A stretch of 64,000 nucleotides of DNA from assembly GCA_021234155.1 (NCBI GenBank), contig JAJEKV010000105.1:2206494-2270493 (forward strand), given 5' to 3'. Positions 33,061 to 45,034 of this stretch are shown here, piece by piece (position 1 is the stretch's first letter; each line of letters starts with the position of its first letter). Position numbers and translations under genes: made by a program. This DNA comes from Isoetes taiwanensis (Eukaryota; Streptophyta; Lycopodiopsida; Isoetales; Isoetaceae). The notes under the pieces are model-generated. The model had not been told where the DNA came from. It did no database searches and saw only the letters and a program-made list of their open reading frames with translations.

Positions 33061-35540
33061 TCGGGATATCGTTGAAGTTGCATATGTAATACGAAAAAAG
33101 TATAGAACATATGAAACCTCCCATCTTTTTGTAAAGATATACATTTTGCACGTGGAAAAAAAAATAGTCGGTAGGAAGTCATCGAAAATTGATGCAAACA
33201 TGTCTAGTGGGGGTTGCGGACGCCATGAATGCATCTAGAGCGTCCTGTACCAACAACAAAAAAATTGCTGTTGCGTGACACCCACTGGACGTATCGGCGG
33301 TGGCCTTTATGCAGATACATCCGGTGGATCTTAACGCAGCAAGACCAGCATCTTTGCAACAAGACCTATTGGATGTGTCCACGTAGAGATCAGCTTGTCT
33401 GCAAGACCAACTTAAAGCGTCAGTGCAAGTTTTTTTTTTTTTTTTTTTTTGACTAAATGGTTGCAGTTTTAGCACTAGGGAAAGACCAGTCCCTTAACTA
33501 ACACAATAGATCATTGTCACTCACATGGCCATATTCATAATGATGGACACATACTCTTAGGATGAATACACTGAGTATGTGTGAGATTCTTTTGGTATAT
33601 GTAACAAAGGATATGTGATACATAACTAAGTAGTATCTATTCTGCTACAATGTGCACAAACCATTAATTTATTCCACTGGGCGCATATAGTGCCATGTTT
33701 ACAAACCTTGAAATGATATAATGGTTGTTTCCATGGTGGGTATACAGTTATCCACACTTTATTCTTTTACCTTAATATCTAAAATTCCTTTAGGGTACAA
33801 ACCCTTGGCACGAAATGATGAGAGTAGCAATAGTTGATTAAAGCCTAAATTGACACACTTATACTACCGTGACGGTGTCGGAAGAATGTACATAACCACG
33901 GAAGACCAAAAGCGAGATGCAGTGATACAAGGATATAAATTCTTGCCAGGTGTGATCTCTGCCTTCATTTTCTTACCTAATTCCCAACATTAGATAGTAG
34001 CCTGAGGTTTGTGCTTGAATGTACGGCTACTGGGATGTAATGCTCTATGGCCAAACTCACATGCTGGAGTTCTTTATGGAATGTCCTTCAGCTGATTGGA
34101 CCTGATACAGACATATGTATGAGACAATGGCAAATATATACTATGAATAATCCGATTCAGATGGATGCCCACTTAGTTTTGAAGATAAATCCATCCTAAA
34201 TGATAAAGAAATATAAACGCTTTTGAGTTCCAATCTTGCCACAGTCTACTTGACAACAAAAAGAAAAAAATGAGTGGTAAGAGTCTGTAGAAATTTGATC
34301 ACGCCTTGGCATTAAGGTCTACATTTCCAAAATCCAAGATTATCTTCGAATGGTTATGGAGCACTATAAGTCAGCCTGAGAAGTGATTTCTGGAAACAAG
34401 TTCTCATGATATATAGTGGTTTTCATCAATGGCATTTAGAGCATGTTTAGATATAATACTCTACTCAATGATTTCCTTATTGGGTTCCATGATACATGAG
34501 CTTAAGAGATGGTGTTCTAAGCTTAATGATGCTTGCTACAATGATATTTATGCTGATTGTTATCTGTTTAAGTGATATTTTACAATTCAAGCATGTAATA
34601 ATTTGCCTTCTTTGGAATTTGAAGCTTTAATGTACTACCAGTTTCAATGTTAAACGCCTTACCACTTCCTGTCTAGACTAACTTGGGGCTTAAAAGGTTA
34701 CAAAGGATGACCAGCGATGAGCTGAGAAGCCTAATGTGCCTTTTGGCCCCTCACTCATTACCATTCTTATGCTAATGTTGTGTTGTTTGGCTGCAGGTAC
34801 GGGTTTCTCTTCCGCTTTCAAGTATATGTATGGCTGGAAGGTGGTATTGCGCATTCGATTCATGAGTTTTAGTGGCGTGAAGACTCAAGGGAAGATATAC
34901 TAAACTTACTAGTCCAAGGGTCTGATCGTTAAGTGCAGCCATGGTCTTCCAGGGCAATATTTGTTCTATATGCCGCCTCTACATAGTTTAACTTGATTTT
35001 AAACCATGATTGTAAGTGTCTTATACTTTCCGGATATAGTAAAGTTGTGTTTACATGATTCTACAACAATATATATAGTGCATTAGGGCTTCATGGTATG
35101 TGGGCTGTTGTAAAAATAGAGATCATTTTTGGATATTGTTCAAATTTATTGGGTCTTAGCAAGTTGACCACAGTGGCCCTGTTAATACAATACATCAGTA
35201 GTATTTTGGTTTTACTGTGGAATTGTGGAATTTGACATTTAATGAAGTGATAGACATAGCAAGACTATGTCTACATCAATGTTAATCATTGGGTGAAGCG
35301 CTAGGCATGGTGAGGTAGTTTATTAACCACAAATTATTACGGTATGTTGCTTTAAGGATGGTTGTGTCTATCACGATTTATTATTATGAGTATGGAATTA
35401 GGAGATTGGTTGTTCATATTTGAGAGCTTATAAACATGATGCATGATGACTGCATATGAGATTTGTGTAACTAATGGCACAAGGAATTTAAGTCCTGTTA
35501 AACACATGGATTTTAGTAGGTTATGGACTAAATACTTAGA
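33061..35540. other. Gene-free segment between the two LINE halves
   Basis: Includes a 21-base poly-T at 33430-33450. TTTGGCTGCAG/GTACGGG at about 34.79 kb is a plausible 3' splice site without a recognisable exon. The rest is AT-rich. If the inversion proposed for this area is real, it lies in flipped orientation. Confidence 0.4.
33430..33450. repeat. Poly-T tract
   Basis: 21 consecutive T after GTGCAAG. It could be a pol III terminator or a reversed poly-A tail; neither is proven. Confidence 0.95.
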
Positions 35541-35962
35541 GATTGCTCATCCTGGGAACCCCACGGTGTAGCGATAGCTTCTGTCGATCGTCGGTGGTAA
35601 TTGTTGTAGATCTTGCTCCTAGAGCCTACTCCACTAAAATACTTGTGCAACTTCCCTACTAAGCGCTAAAGCCTCTTTATTGGGCTGAAATACCCCCAGG
35701 GCTTCGGTTCCTAATAGTAGTGGTACAGTAATTGCAATTCCAGTAGATGCTGGATTAAGCTGAGTTATAGGAGGTTTTGATAACTACGCACCTTTGGGTC
35801 ATGCACAGCAAGTGATATCCTCAAAAGTCAAATCTGAGGCCCGGATCACTCCATTTGGATATCTTGGAGTACTAGTATAATACCATCGATCAACGCTGGT
35901 GGCGAGACCATCGATTGGATTTGCGCCATTCTTTGTGTTGGATCGGCCATAGCTTAGAACCT

Positions 35963-35974
35963 GCTACGATACCA
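35963..35974 (-). other. Primer binding site, tRNA-Met type
   Basis: TGGTATCGTAGC on the minus strand, two bases inside the LTR end. Confidence 0.65.
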
Positions 35975-35976
35975 AG

Positions 35977-36809
35977 TGTCACGAGCGTACACCGGTGGTG
36001 CTACACTAGAACTCCCGGTTCCCCTCAACCTTCCAGTTCCAAAACTCCCCATGCACAGGTGAAATCACAGTCCCTAGGATCGATCTGAGCTATTCTGAGT
36101 TACATCATAAGAACTTAATCACTGCGATAGCGATATTTTCGAGAAAACCCAAACGCTCGACAATGGAACAAGCTCAAAAGCCAACACTAGATTTTGGAGT
36201 AATCGCTTAGGAATTGATCCGCAGTCAATTCGAAATGAAACTCAAACAATAGGATATGGAAGATGAAGCAGTATGGATTAGCATAAAACTCCAGCAATTT
36301 TGCTCCAAGAACAAATTGTGGTTTTCCCAAACGCCGCTAATCCATTATATATTGGTGTCAAGGCTAAGATTAGCCCCCAAAAAGGCTGCCTCAAATTCGG
36401 TCCTCCTTTTATAGATCCAGAATCTATTAACTGATCCGGCACCTTGTTGCCGTTCGCGATCATAGGAGAACGAATCCCCTTTAAATGGCTACAGCCAATG
36501 GGGTTCCGCCACGCAGACCCCCAATATTCAATGGTCCCTTTAACATTCAAATTAAAATGTCATATTAACATACGAAATAAATGCCATTTAGAAATAACCC
36601 AACACCACCCCTAAAGCGTTAACTAACATGGGCATTCCGGGCCACTCATTGGCACTTCTAAGACCACTGACCAACCCCAGTCCCAAAGGTGCCAAGCGCG
36701 GCGTGCCTTGGTCGTATGTAATCAACCAGTGAGAGAGGCCCAAATCTTTGGGCAATTACGAAAAGAGTATATCATTCTTCTTCAATAACTCTAATTGGCA
36801 ACTGTGACA
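35977..36809 (-). repeat. LTR, 833 bp
   Basis: The 5' LTR of the truncated Gypsy-like element, bounded by TGTCAC/GTGACA inverted ends. The outer flank starts AATCT (36810-36814). Confidence 0.65.
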
Positions 36810-37049
36810 AATCTTATCTCCTCGTTCACCGAGGTCCATACATGCATCTCAATTTTTGGCCTTGAAATTGCAATTTTGTGCAAATGGACGCAATCATTAC
36901 ATCCCATCTTCATACATAAATATGCTGCCAAGAAGTCTGCTATGGAACCACAGCAAGTGGGATTAAGCCAAGTTTCTAGTGTGTTGTTTTTACCAGTTCA
37001 AAAGCTCTAGCATTAAAGAAGCGCACACCTAGATACTGCTTCAGATAAT

Positions 37050-38070
37050 TGTGGTCCTCATTGTTGTTTACCTGTATGCACCCCTATTCCTACACATTCT
37101 ATCTGGAAAACCAAATGGATTGTTTCTCCTTCCAGTATGCTTTAAGACGTTGTGGACCATGGCCATTATATAGGCAAGGTTTGGAAGACAAGTGTCTCCC
37201 ATATTGACCACCATCTGAAAGTATATGATATAACGTTCTAATGCAACCCTCTGAAGAGGTAAGAACCTTGTTTCTTGCAAAAGAATTAGATATAGGACCT
37301 TGGACTTGACACCAAGTGCTCGAGTCGGAAAGGCTTTCTGTACTTGCTCCAAGTCATCCCAGGTGGCAATCTATATCACCGGCTCCTATACTTCCACTTT
37401 ATATAGAAAAACTTGTTCTAGCAAAACCTTGAACTGGTGTGGTAGCTGGGACAAGTCGTAAAGCTCTTTCCTGTGACAATTATTCTACATTGCATATAAT
37501 GCCTTCCAGCCTGCTGTGACCCGCTGTCAGATACAAGTATCCCACTATGTGGTAGTACTCTCAGATAATTATATGTCTACACTACTTCCATTACGACCTT
37601 GATAAATGAAGCAGGGTTGCCTTTATTGTCGCAAAGGCAATATGAGGAGCACCTTGGTCTTGGTCAAATTGATGTGCTATCGTAGCAGAAAGTAGTGAGT
37701 ACATCCAGATGTTGTTGTATACTTGCTAGGATGTAGCCTAAGAGATTCCCATCATCAACGTATATCAACTACCGTATGATATGGTGAATCAGGAAGGCCC
37801 CTCCACCTCCATATTGAGCAAGCCAATCCTCAAGTTAATCAATGTGAATGTATAGCACAAATAGTATGGAAAAGAGTGCATCCTTGTGAAATATCCATAC
37901 TACTATTGACAAGCTGGCCTGATGACAGCATTCGAGCCGAGGATATTGCATATAAGTTGTATGTACTGCATTTCGCAACTCCTAAAAGACACCTAACTGA
38001 TTAATCTTTGCCATAGTTTCTTAGTATCGTGTCGAAAGCCTTTGCAACATCTACAAAGCAGCAATACAGC
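37050..38070 (-). mobile_element. LINE ORF fragment: second half of RT and C-terminus
   Basis: From 38.07 kb down: CCFVDVAKAFDTILRN (RT catalytic Asp block, 38.06-38.0 kb), ISQGCTLF (about 37.9 kb, the QGCPLSP block), LIYVDDGNLLGY (about 37.75 kb, the YVDD active site), INLTKTKVLLIL (about 37.67 kb), VQKAFPTRALGVKSK and ALERYIIYFQMVVNMGD (37.34-37.2 kb, the C-terminal region of this LINE type). Stops and frameshifts interrupt RT. It begins exactly where the plus-strand fragment at 33.06 kb ends. Confidence 0.8.
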
Positions 38071-38074
38071 CAAG

Positions 38075-39815
38075 GATAGGTTTTGTACGTATTTTTCAAA
38101 ACTTCTGCACATATTTTTCGCCAAAGAAAGAAAAATTCGTATTTTGGAAGTATAAAACGTATTTTTGGTCATATGTAGCCCTCTTTGAGACATTCCATAC
38201 GCTAAAAACATGAAAGAGACAAGCGAGATCCATTGCGACCTAGAGCATGTCCGGTCTTTATGTTCTGGCCCAAGACTTCAGCATACTAGCCATTATAATC
38301 TTAATCGGTATTCATCAAAACATAGACTATAAGGTAATGTAATTTGTTACACGCATGATGCGCAGCAATTGTTATCAATTGTTTGAGTAAATAAAATGAA
38401 TAAATAGTTCCAGAAATCCATTACAATTATTTTAAGTAACTTACAAAAGATCAAGAGTTAAAGAAGCCACCGGAGTTTCGAATGTTTACCATGTGCAAGA
38501 TATTTTTAAACAAGTAATAAATACAATGGAATTGTAATAGTTTCACCACATAAATCCAAATCCTTGTCCAAAAATGAGCTTGAATCACAAAATTATGCGA
38601 CAAAGAAACTTGTTACTTTGCATCTGGAAACAAAACAAGCATAATTGTTGCAATGTAAGGATAGCGGTATCATGGAATTTCTTCGGGTTATCCCCTTCAC
38701 TATATCAATATTCGGGAGCGCAATGCCAAGTGTAAGGATTATTCTTGGCGAGGCAGGCCCATTTAATATGTGAAGCAATATAAACTTCATAAAATTGTAA
38801 ATCTGCATGCATATGTATCTAATTAAGCACAAGATCTAAGATAAACATTTGAAAAAACCAAGGTAACTAGCATCTTATATGCTTGATGCTCATTCATATT
38901 GTTGTCATAAGTGACCACAGAGGCGGATATAAGAGCATAAAGTCTTTTATTGTCACAAAATTTAGCATTATTAGATCCTAACTTCTCGCCTTTGTAGAAT
39001 CCATTAACCCCAAAACAAGATTATTCCAAGCTAAGAATGAGGCACCACCTTTGGCACGTTCTTCTCAAGATCAACATTTTAGATCTTGTTGCTTAATATG
39101 CGGATTTTTACTAATAAATAAAATGTATCATAGAGATTTATCCCCCAAACTAGTTTAACCCATGAGATACTCGGATATCGAGGGGTATGCTTGTATTTAA
39201 GATTTATTATTTGACTCTTTGTTCAAAGAAGTTATTGGAAATCGATTGAGTCCCCCTTTTTTTTTCTTTTGTTTTTACGCCGCCAAAATGACGGAGGTTC
39301 TAAGATCTATAAATTACTATAAAGTGGTTCTTATCTATATCACACATGAGCTAGTTAACCCCTAATTGATTACTTTTTATTTACTTTAGATCAAGATGGT
39401 GATGTAAAAGCGAGAACTAAAGAAACCTATGTAAACAACCCTTTAGAATATTAAACCACTAATCATCAAACCTTTAAGGTCGCCCAATGGATGTGGAACC
39501 TTGAGTTGTATCTTTAGCACCCATCACACCATTGTTATTGAACATAGGATCTTCCCCCAAGCTCAAGGGATCCAGTTCTTTCCTCGAGACCCGAGTGGTC
39601 TTTTTGCATATTTACGCTGTGGGTACATCGAGTCATAGATTGATCTGCTTCCCATCTTACGCACTCCAAGGTATCTTCCTTTCCCACATTTAATGTAGGA
39701 ACCACCAATTTTGAAATATGGTATTGATGAATCTTCCTCCTTCCCTTGACTTTCTTACGCCCATCCTCTTTTCATTGGCATTATTGAGATCTCCTTTCTT
39801 TCTTTCTTGATTTCA
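38075..39815. other. AT-rich spacer, nothing recognised
   Basis: Only short frames. 38.09-38.18 kb has three AATACG(T/A)-type words (for example CGTATTTTT), a possible small repeat. Confidence 0.4.
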
Positions 39816-39817
39816 CT

Positions 39818-41638
39818 TTACTAGGAGTGGCGAGAGCTTTTTCATGTTTGATTCCACTATCAATTGGTTACCATTTGCTCTTATTTGTTGATTTATAGCG
39901 GTGTTTTTGGTTGATGAGCCTTTGATTATGGACTTGAGTTGTGTGGTGATTGTTTTGTCAATTAGGCTTTGTAGTACTTGTGCATGCAAATGTGGAATTG
40001 TAAGCGGGTGGGACTTCTTGATTACTCTTTGGTATTTGTCAAGTTGTTGTTCATGCACCTTGAAATTTCCTTAGTTACATTGTTCCACGGCTCAAGCAGG
40101 CGTTTTATATCTTACGCAAAGTTTCGCATCGTCTGGTTGACTGTGCAGTTGGTTTTCGCATCGTCTTCTTTGGCGGTTCGGCCGGGCTTACTCTGCCAAT
40201 TTCTATCATCACTATGTATTCCTTGTCCTTTTAATGTTTTGTTTTGTTCTCTAGAAATTCTTACAGTTGGCATTCACGATTCTCACTCATCTCGGTACTT
40301 TACCACGTCACGATTCGAGCCTGTGGTCGGGCTGCATTTATTGAGGCAAGATTCGGAAGGGCATCTTGGTTGGGGTACAATGCCTCTGACCCTGTTCATC
40401 GGATCTTCCCTATTAAAACTTTTTATATTCAACTTCCTCTTTCGACTCTTTCCACCGTGCGTGTCTCCTTGGTCTGTATTTTTCCATGGAACTAGATTTG
40501 CCGGCCTAAGCCATCGATTTGTCACGAGTTTCGGTCTGCTTCTTTCCATTTTGATCTGGTGGTTGGATTTCCATAGGGCTAGGCTGGGCGTCTTGACGGA
40601 GGAGAGTTAGGCTGCATGCACCATATGCTTCATCGATTTTTCGACCACAGTCTCAACCAGCCAATTAGAACTGTTGCACCACACATCTGCGTTTTTGGAC
40701 ATCACCACAGAGAAAATTATCTGGGCACATGCTACGTAGCTAAGGGCTCCCTATACATTTGACAACAATTGAGTGGAGTTGCACCGGGTATACGTAGTTT
40801 CACTTTTCGCTGGAGCTACTTTCGATCACCTTCTCGATGTATTCCTTACATTCATTTATGGGGTTCGGCATCTAAGTCACTCACTACCTTCTCCATGTGT
40901 TCTTCTTTTGTATGTCTTGTCACGAGATTATCCCAATAGTCGCATTTGAAGTGGCGATGGTCTTGGCCTCCATTTTTATCTCAGTCTGATCCTCTTAGAT
41001 GCTTGCTATAAAGGATAAAACTGGATGTGTCATTTTTGGTCGGTCGTGTATATGTGATTCTCCCTTTTCCACTACTCGAGTTGCAATTCCAAGTCCATTG
41101 TCGCTCTACCTTTTTCACACTTTGTTTTACCGTGTAGTTATTCCCATCCATAATGTTGGAATTGGTATTTTCCGACAAGATATGACTATGGTCGGTCATG
41201 ATAGGTGTATTTTCGTTTGTTTCTCCTTAAGTCAGGGGCTTATCGAGGAACCCAGTTGATATCTTTGGCATCTGCTTGCTAACTTGGGCACCGTCCTTCA
41301 TTACAGAAAGATATTCGTCTTAATGAAGATTGCTCGATCCGATTGCTCTGTTTTTTTGTATTTCCTTTATGGTATAAGGCGGCCACGATCTCACAGCGCC
41401 ATCGGCGATGGGCAAGATCGAGAAGCTTACCTGAGATACACCTTTAGTTCATTAAGATTCGTGGGAAGCTAGCGAGAAAGGGTTTATGGCATCTCGTTTG
41501 AGGATGAGCCAAAGCCAAGTCTAAAGTTTGAGACTACATCTCTCAGCGGTCTGACACTCAGAGTTGTGAAAGGGTGCCATCACAGCGGATGCATGTCCCA
41601 AAGGAGCAGAGACGAAGGCGGGCTCTGCTCGGATGGAT
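39818..41638. repeat. Direct duplication D, copy 1 (with Copia LTR)
   Basis: Matches 52524-54423 along its whole length, same orientation, starting at TTACTAGG-GTGGCGAGAGC and ending at GGATGGAT. It contains about 1.33 kb of unidentified T-rich sequence, then a Copia LTR (41154-41369), a primer-site relic and the first part of the Copia leader. At 41639 the similarity is cut off by R2 sequence. A 210-codon plus-strand frame (39978-40610) is not kept open in copy 2, so it is probably not coding. The minus strand shows gag-like wording (LHAQVLQSLIDKTITTQLKS) that is also partly present in copy 2. Confidence 0.8.
41154..41369 (+). repeat. Copia LTR in duplication D copy 1
   Basis: TGTTGGAATTGGT...TTTCCTTTA, 216 bp, matching 53918-54127 and 58597-58805. 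TGGTATAAGGC follows directly, a relic of the TGGTATCAGAGC primer site. Confidence 0.75.
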
Positions 41639-42440
41639 GCCTCTCCTCGGGGACTTCCATGCCCAACACGGTGTGGTGGGGGCCCACTTGCCCATATTCG
41701 ACTTGAACCCAATGAGTGGCGCATCACTCCACGGTGTCGAGCTCATACCTTGCCCACGCGGTGGCAAGACGTAAGCCTGAATCCGCGAGGATCCCCAGGT
41801 GGGCTTACACACGAAGGGATCGTTGTGTTGGGACAAGTATTCCATTGTCCTATGATCGCATACACTTTACATAGCTGGGCCTCTACCCCCCTTCCCAATA
41901 CACTTGGAAATTCGCTTGAATGAAGTAACATCATCCACCGAGGCCAGAGGCGAAGGGCATCATCTAATCTATCTACCTAAACATCCAGATTTGGTTCCTT
42001 AGATCAAAACATGACGTCACTAAGGATCTATAAAACTATGGCTGATTTAACATACTAAACACACTTGTGCACTAGCCAAAAGCGTTACTGTAAGAATGAC
42101 TCGATACAGTGCTGACACGCTCCAAAGCCTCGAAATGCATCCATGCTCTACGATCTGTGGGAACTCGCAACTCGATGGTCGTGTGCAAAGCGGCTTTCAC
42201 GAGCCGACAATACAGAAATGGGGTCTTGGCTTGAAATGACTCAGAGAATCCTAATCGAGAGAAAGGAGCTCTATGAAAACCTAAAATGCAAGAGAAAGGG
42301 TTTAGGGTTTAAGGAAGCCCTTTTATAGAAACCCTTAAGGTTAAGAGTTAGACATTGGCCAAATGGGGGTTTATGTTTGTGATAGAATCCATGGGATTAG
42401 TAATTGTATGTTTATTTGCATACTGCCGAGTGCCCCCCTA
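41639..42440 (-). repeat. R2 repeat, copy C, with promoter-like region
   Basis: Starts exactly where duplication D copy 1 stops. CTCTACCCCCTTCCCAATAC (near 41.88 kb) matches the last block of copies A and B. Further on, the minus strand shows TTTCTATAAAAGGGC (about 42.32 kb) followed by CTTAAACCCTAAACCC, i.e. a TATA box plus telobox-like motifs. This supports an LTR read on the minus strand. Confidence 0.5.
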
Positions 42441-42649
42441 GGTGCAACTCTTGGCCCTAAATTGCTTCTTGTGCTAAGTACATGTCATCCGTGACGTATG
42501 CGGTGTGTATAACGATTAATATCACGTATTGGAGCATATAAGTATCTTTTGGAACATCACAGTATACCTTAATTACCCACAAAATTGGGAAGCCGGTGAA
42601 AAATCTAAAAGCATTTTGGCTGACAGATTCTCATCATTAGCGACTAAGG

Positions 42650-44170
42650 AAGAGGCATTAAATGCATATTGATTACTGAGCTTTCTGTGTATGCGTCCTC
42701 ATTGCAGACCATGGAGAAGTCCCCACCATGGTTGCAATGGTGAGATAAAGTGTGACAAAACCTGCTGCAACAATTTAACAATGGTGCTAAAGGGCATCCT
42801 GGTAGATACCACGGCCAAGGTGAGAGCATCTGGCTCACCATGGAGCAAAACGATCGCTTAGAAGCGGAGATATCGGCTTCATAATATCGTGTGGTGTTCC
42901 CCAAATCCAGTCTTAGCATACATCGGTAGCATAGTTTCCATTGACAACCATCATAAGCCTTTGCAAGTGGCTTAAGGTATACAAGCTGGAAGGTTTGCTT
43001 CGTGCTGATAAATTCCCTGTGCTTGACAACATTGTTCAAAATGCACCATTTGAGAGAAAACTGGCCAGGTTGTTGAGATGGACTACGCCAAGATGTCATT
43101 TACACTCTTGCAAAAGCAGGCGAAGATCTTATATCACGGATGACAATAAGGTGATGGGCGTAATATGAAATAGTCGAGGATCCTTTACCTTGGGGATGGA
43201 GTGAGATGGCACACATGTTTAGATTCTATCCATCGTTGGACCACCCAAAATTAAGAAAACATCATACACATCGGCTCCATTAATTCCCAATACTCTGGAA
43301 AGAACTCAATTGGCAAACCATCCAAGCACAGGCATTTCTTGATTAAATGTGAGCTTACGTCAGTACATCTTGGCGCCTCTAATGACTCATGGCTGCTCAC
43401 GAGGAGATGATGGGAGAAAATCCCACAAACAAAACAACATCTCGCATTTTGATTGAAAGGGAAGATGTTTCTCGACAAAAATGTGCAGGTAGTTGTCACG
43501 GATGTTGCTTGAGTGGCTCTGGTAACTCTTGAACCATTTGGCAAAATCAATGAGGACATAGTTGATGTCATCAAACTTTCTTGCTTCCTTGCGAAAAAAG
43601 AGCCCCAAGTACAATGGTCACTGCATCACGAAACCCGCTATGAGACACCTTCATCTTTGCTTTGCTAAAGTTTGTCTCCTCCAATGCTTGGATGTGCAAA
43701 ATATCACGATCATGAATAAGCTTGAAAAGGCGTCCACCTTCGAGAATGGTGGAATCTGATACAAGGTATCGATGAAGCGCGACACTGTGCTGAACTCTAA
43801 ACCACACTCTTTGCTTAAAACCGCTTATTGCGCGTGCATCCACTATGCCGGTCATACCTCGGCGTCGGTTGAAAAGCGGTTGTCAAGTCTTCTTGCAGCA
43901 ACCTTCTTGAAAGTCGGCATCGCTTTAAGAACTTTACGTTCAAGCGGAAACCGTCCTTCCGGACCCGCCCGGCTGCAGCGAGGCTGCGTCGGGAAATGAA
44001 TTGCGGATGGTGATGCGAAGCTAAGTTATCTCTGAGCGGATCAAAAGACGCAATTACCCATAGCTCACCACTCATTCCAATAAGCTCTATCAACTTGAGA
44101 GCTTGCGTGACCCCACCAACGGCCATTACCAAGTGAAGGCACCTTCACCATCAATCTCCAAGAGGTTCTG
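42650..44170 (-). mobile_element. L1-type LINE ORF2 relic (endonuclease to RT)
   Basis: From high to low coordinate: endonuclease tail GEGAFTW and SQVDRAYWNEW (44.15-44.06 kb; the FTW...LDR block), an SDHxP-like region, FRLNVKFLK (about 43.93 kb), a linker with a long open frame (43571-43855), then RT: KCLCLDGLPIEFFPEYWELM (about 43.31 kb; plant L1 GPDGLP-EFF-KYW), LAKAYDGCQW (about 42.96 kb; the catalytic F-KAYD-V-W block) and PGCPLAPLL (about 42.8 kb; RQGCPLSPLLF). The YADD block and the C-terminus were not found, and stops and frameshifts are common. The same family lies on the plus strand at 0.33-0.88 kb. Confidence 0.75.
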
Positions 44171-44610
44171 ATCCTTAAGGTAGAGCGGGCCTCTGCGCGT
44201 CAAACAGAACTTACCACATAGAAAGTCACCCCCAGCCGGTCGGACTCCTTTCTCGTTTAATCTAATGGTAAAGTTCTTGCATGTGATAAATCCCTTGAGC
44301 CTCCTTTGTCACAGCATAAATTTGATCTTCCTTTGCTCATAGCAGGGAAGTTCTCCCACGAGAGGATTGTCTTTGAGCTGAGCCCTGCTGACCCACCGAC
44401 TGGGTCAGGTAGCACCACCACACATGTGAGACCTTCGGTGTGCTCACGCTACACGCAGTTTGAACACCAAAAGCCACTTCATTGGATCCACTAGATCCCA
44501 TAATTCTTCTACCTCTAGGATGTGTTTGCAGCCTCCTTCCAAACTCAAGGCCAGGTCGTTGCCCTCTATTTAATGCAGGCCGGTTGCTCCAAATCTATAG
44601 CCATTGTTGC

Positions 44611-45032
44611 CTCTAATACCAAATGTTTAGTATTTAATTCAATTTCAATATCAATCATACTATAACTGATTGTCCTTTTCAATAAAACCCGAGGATAGAT
44701 TTTCAATGGTTCCTTGAGCTATAACTTCGATGGTTCTAATATATTCAAAAACCTGATGCGATGAAATACAAATGGTTTTAGAGCCAAAAGCACTTCTTCG
44801 GTGCAGCACTTGCGAACTTCGTCGATTTCCTCCCGACTGTATATCTTCATAAGATCCTTTCTTTATTTAAATAACTCAGGTCCAGAAGGTTAGCAGGTGG
44901 TTTTGATTCGGTGCCCGGATCGGCCAGGTTGCCTTGAAACATTTGATCTGCTATCCATATTGCCTCACATAAAATTGGCTTCTCGACCATTGGGATATCA
45001 ATTTCACATAAACTTAATTCAATAATGTAACA
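44611..45032 (-). repeat. Possible LTR with primer site
   Basis: Read on the minus strand: TGTTACATTATTG (45032) to TACTAAACA (44624), 409 bp, then AT and TGGTATTAGAG (44611-44621), close to the tRNA-Met primer site. TATTTAAATA at about 44.87 kb could be the TATA box. No matching second LTR was found and the internal sequence soon gives way to the LINE, so this is tentative. Confidence 0.4.
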
Positions 45033-45034
45033 TT

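Larger units (their letters stand above)
35545..36809 (-). mobile_element. Gypsy-like LTR with PBS and gag start, truncated
   Basis: Read on the minus strand, an LTR of 833 bp runs from TGTCACAGTTGCC (36809) to CGCTCGTGACA (35977), the short inverted ends typical of plant LTRs. A TATA box (CTATAAAAGG) lies at about 36408-36418. Two bases after the LTR is TGGTATCGTAGC (35963-35974), 10 of 12 matching the initiator-tRNA-Met primer site TGGTATCAGAGC. An ATG at 35948-35950 opens a gag-like frame (MADPTQRMAQIQSMV) that ends after 35 codons. Below about 35.54 kb the internal region is lost; no second LTR is in the window. Confidence 0.7.

Noticed and set aside
32340-38070. Twin-primed (5'-inverted) LINE insertion
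   Set aside because: The halves are 4 kb apart and arranged with the 5' part forward and left of the flipped 3' part; twin priming gives abutting halves in the other order.
39978-40610. Longest open frame (210 codons, plus)
   Set aside because: The same sequence in duplication copy 2 (from 52685) is broken into pieces, and the peptide is a hydrophobic translation of T-rich DNA with no domain.
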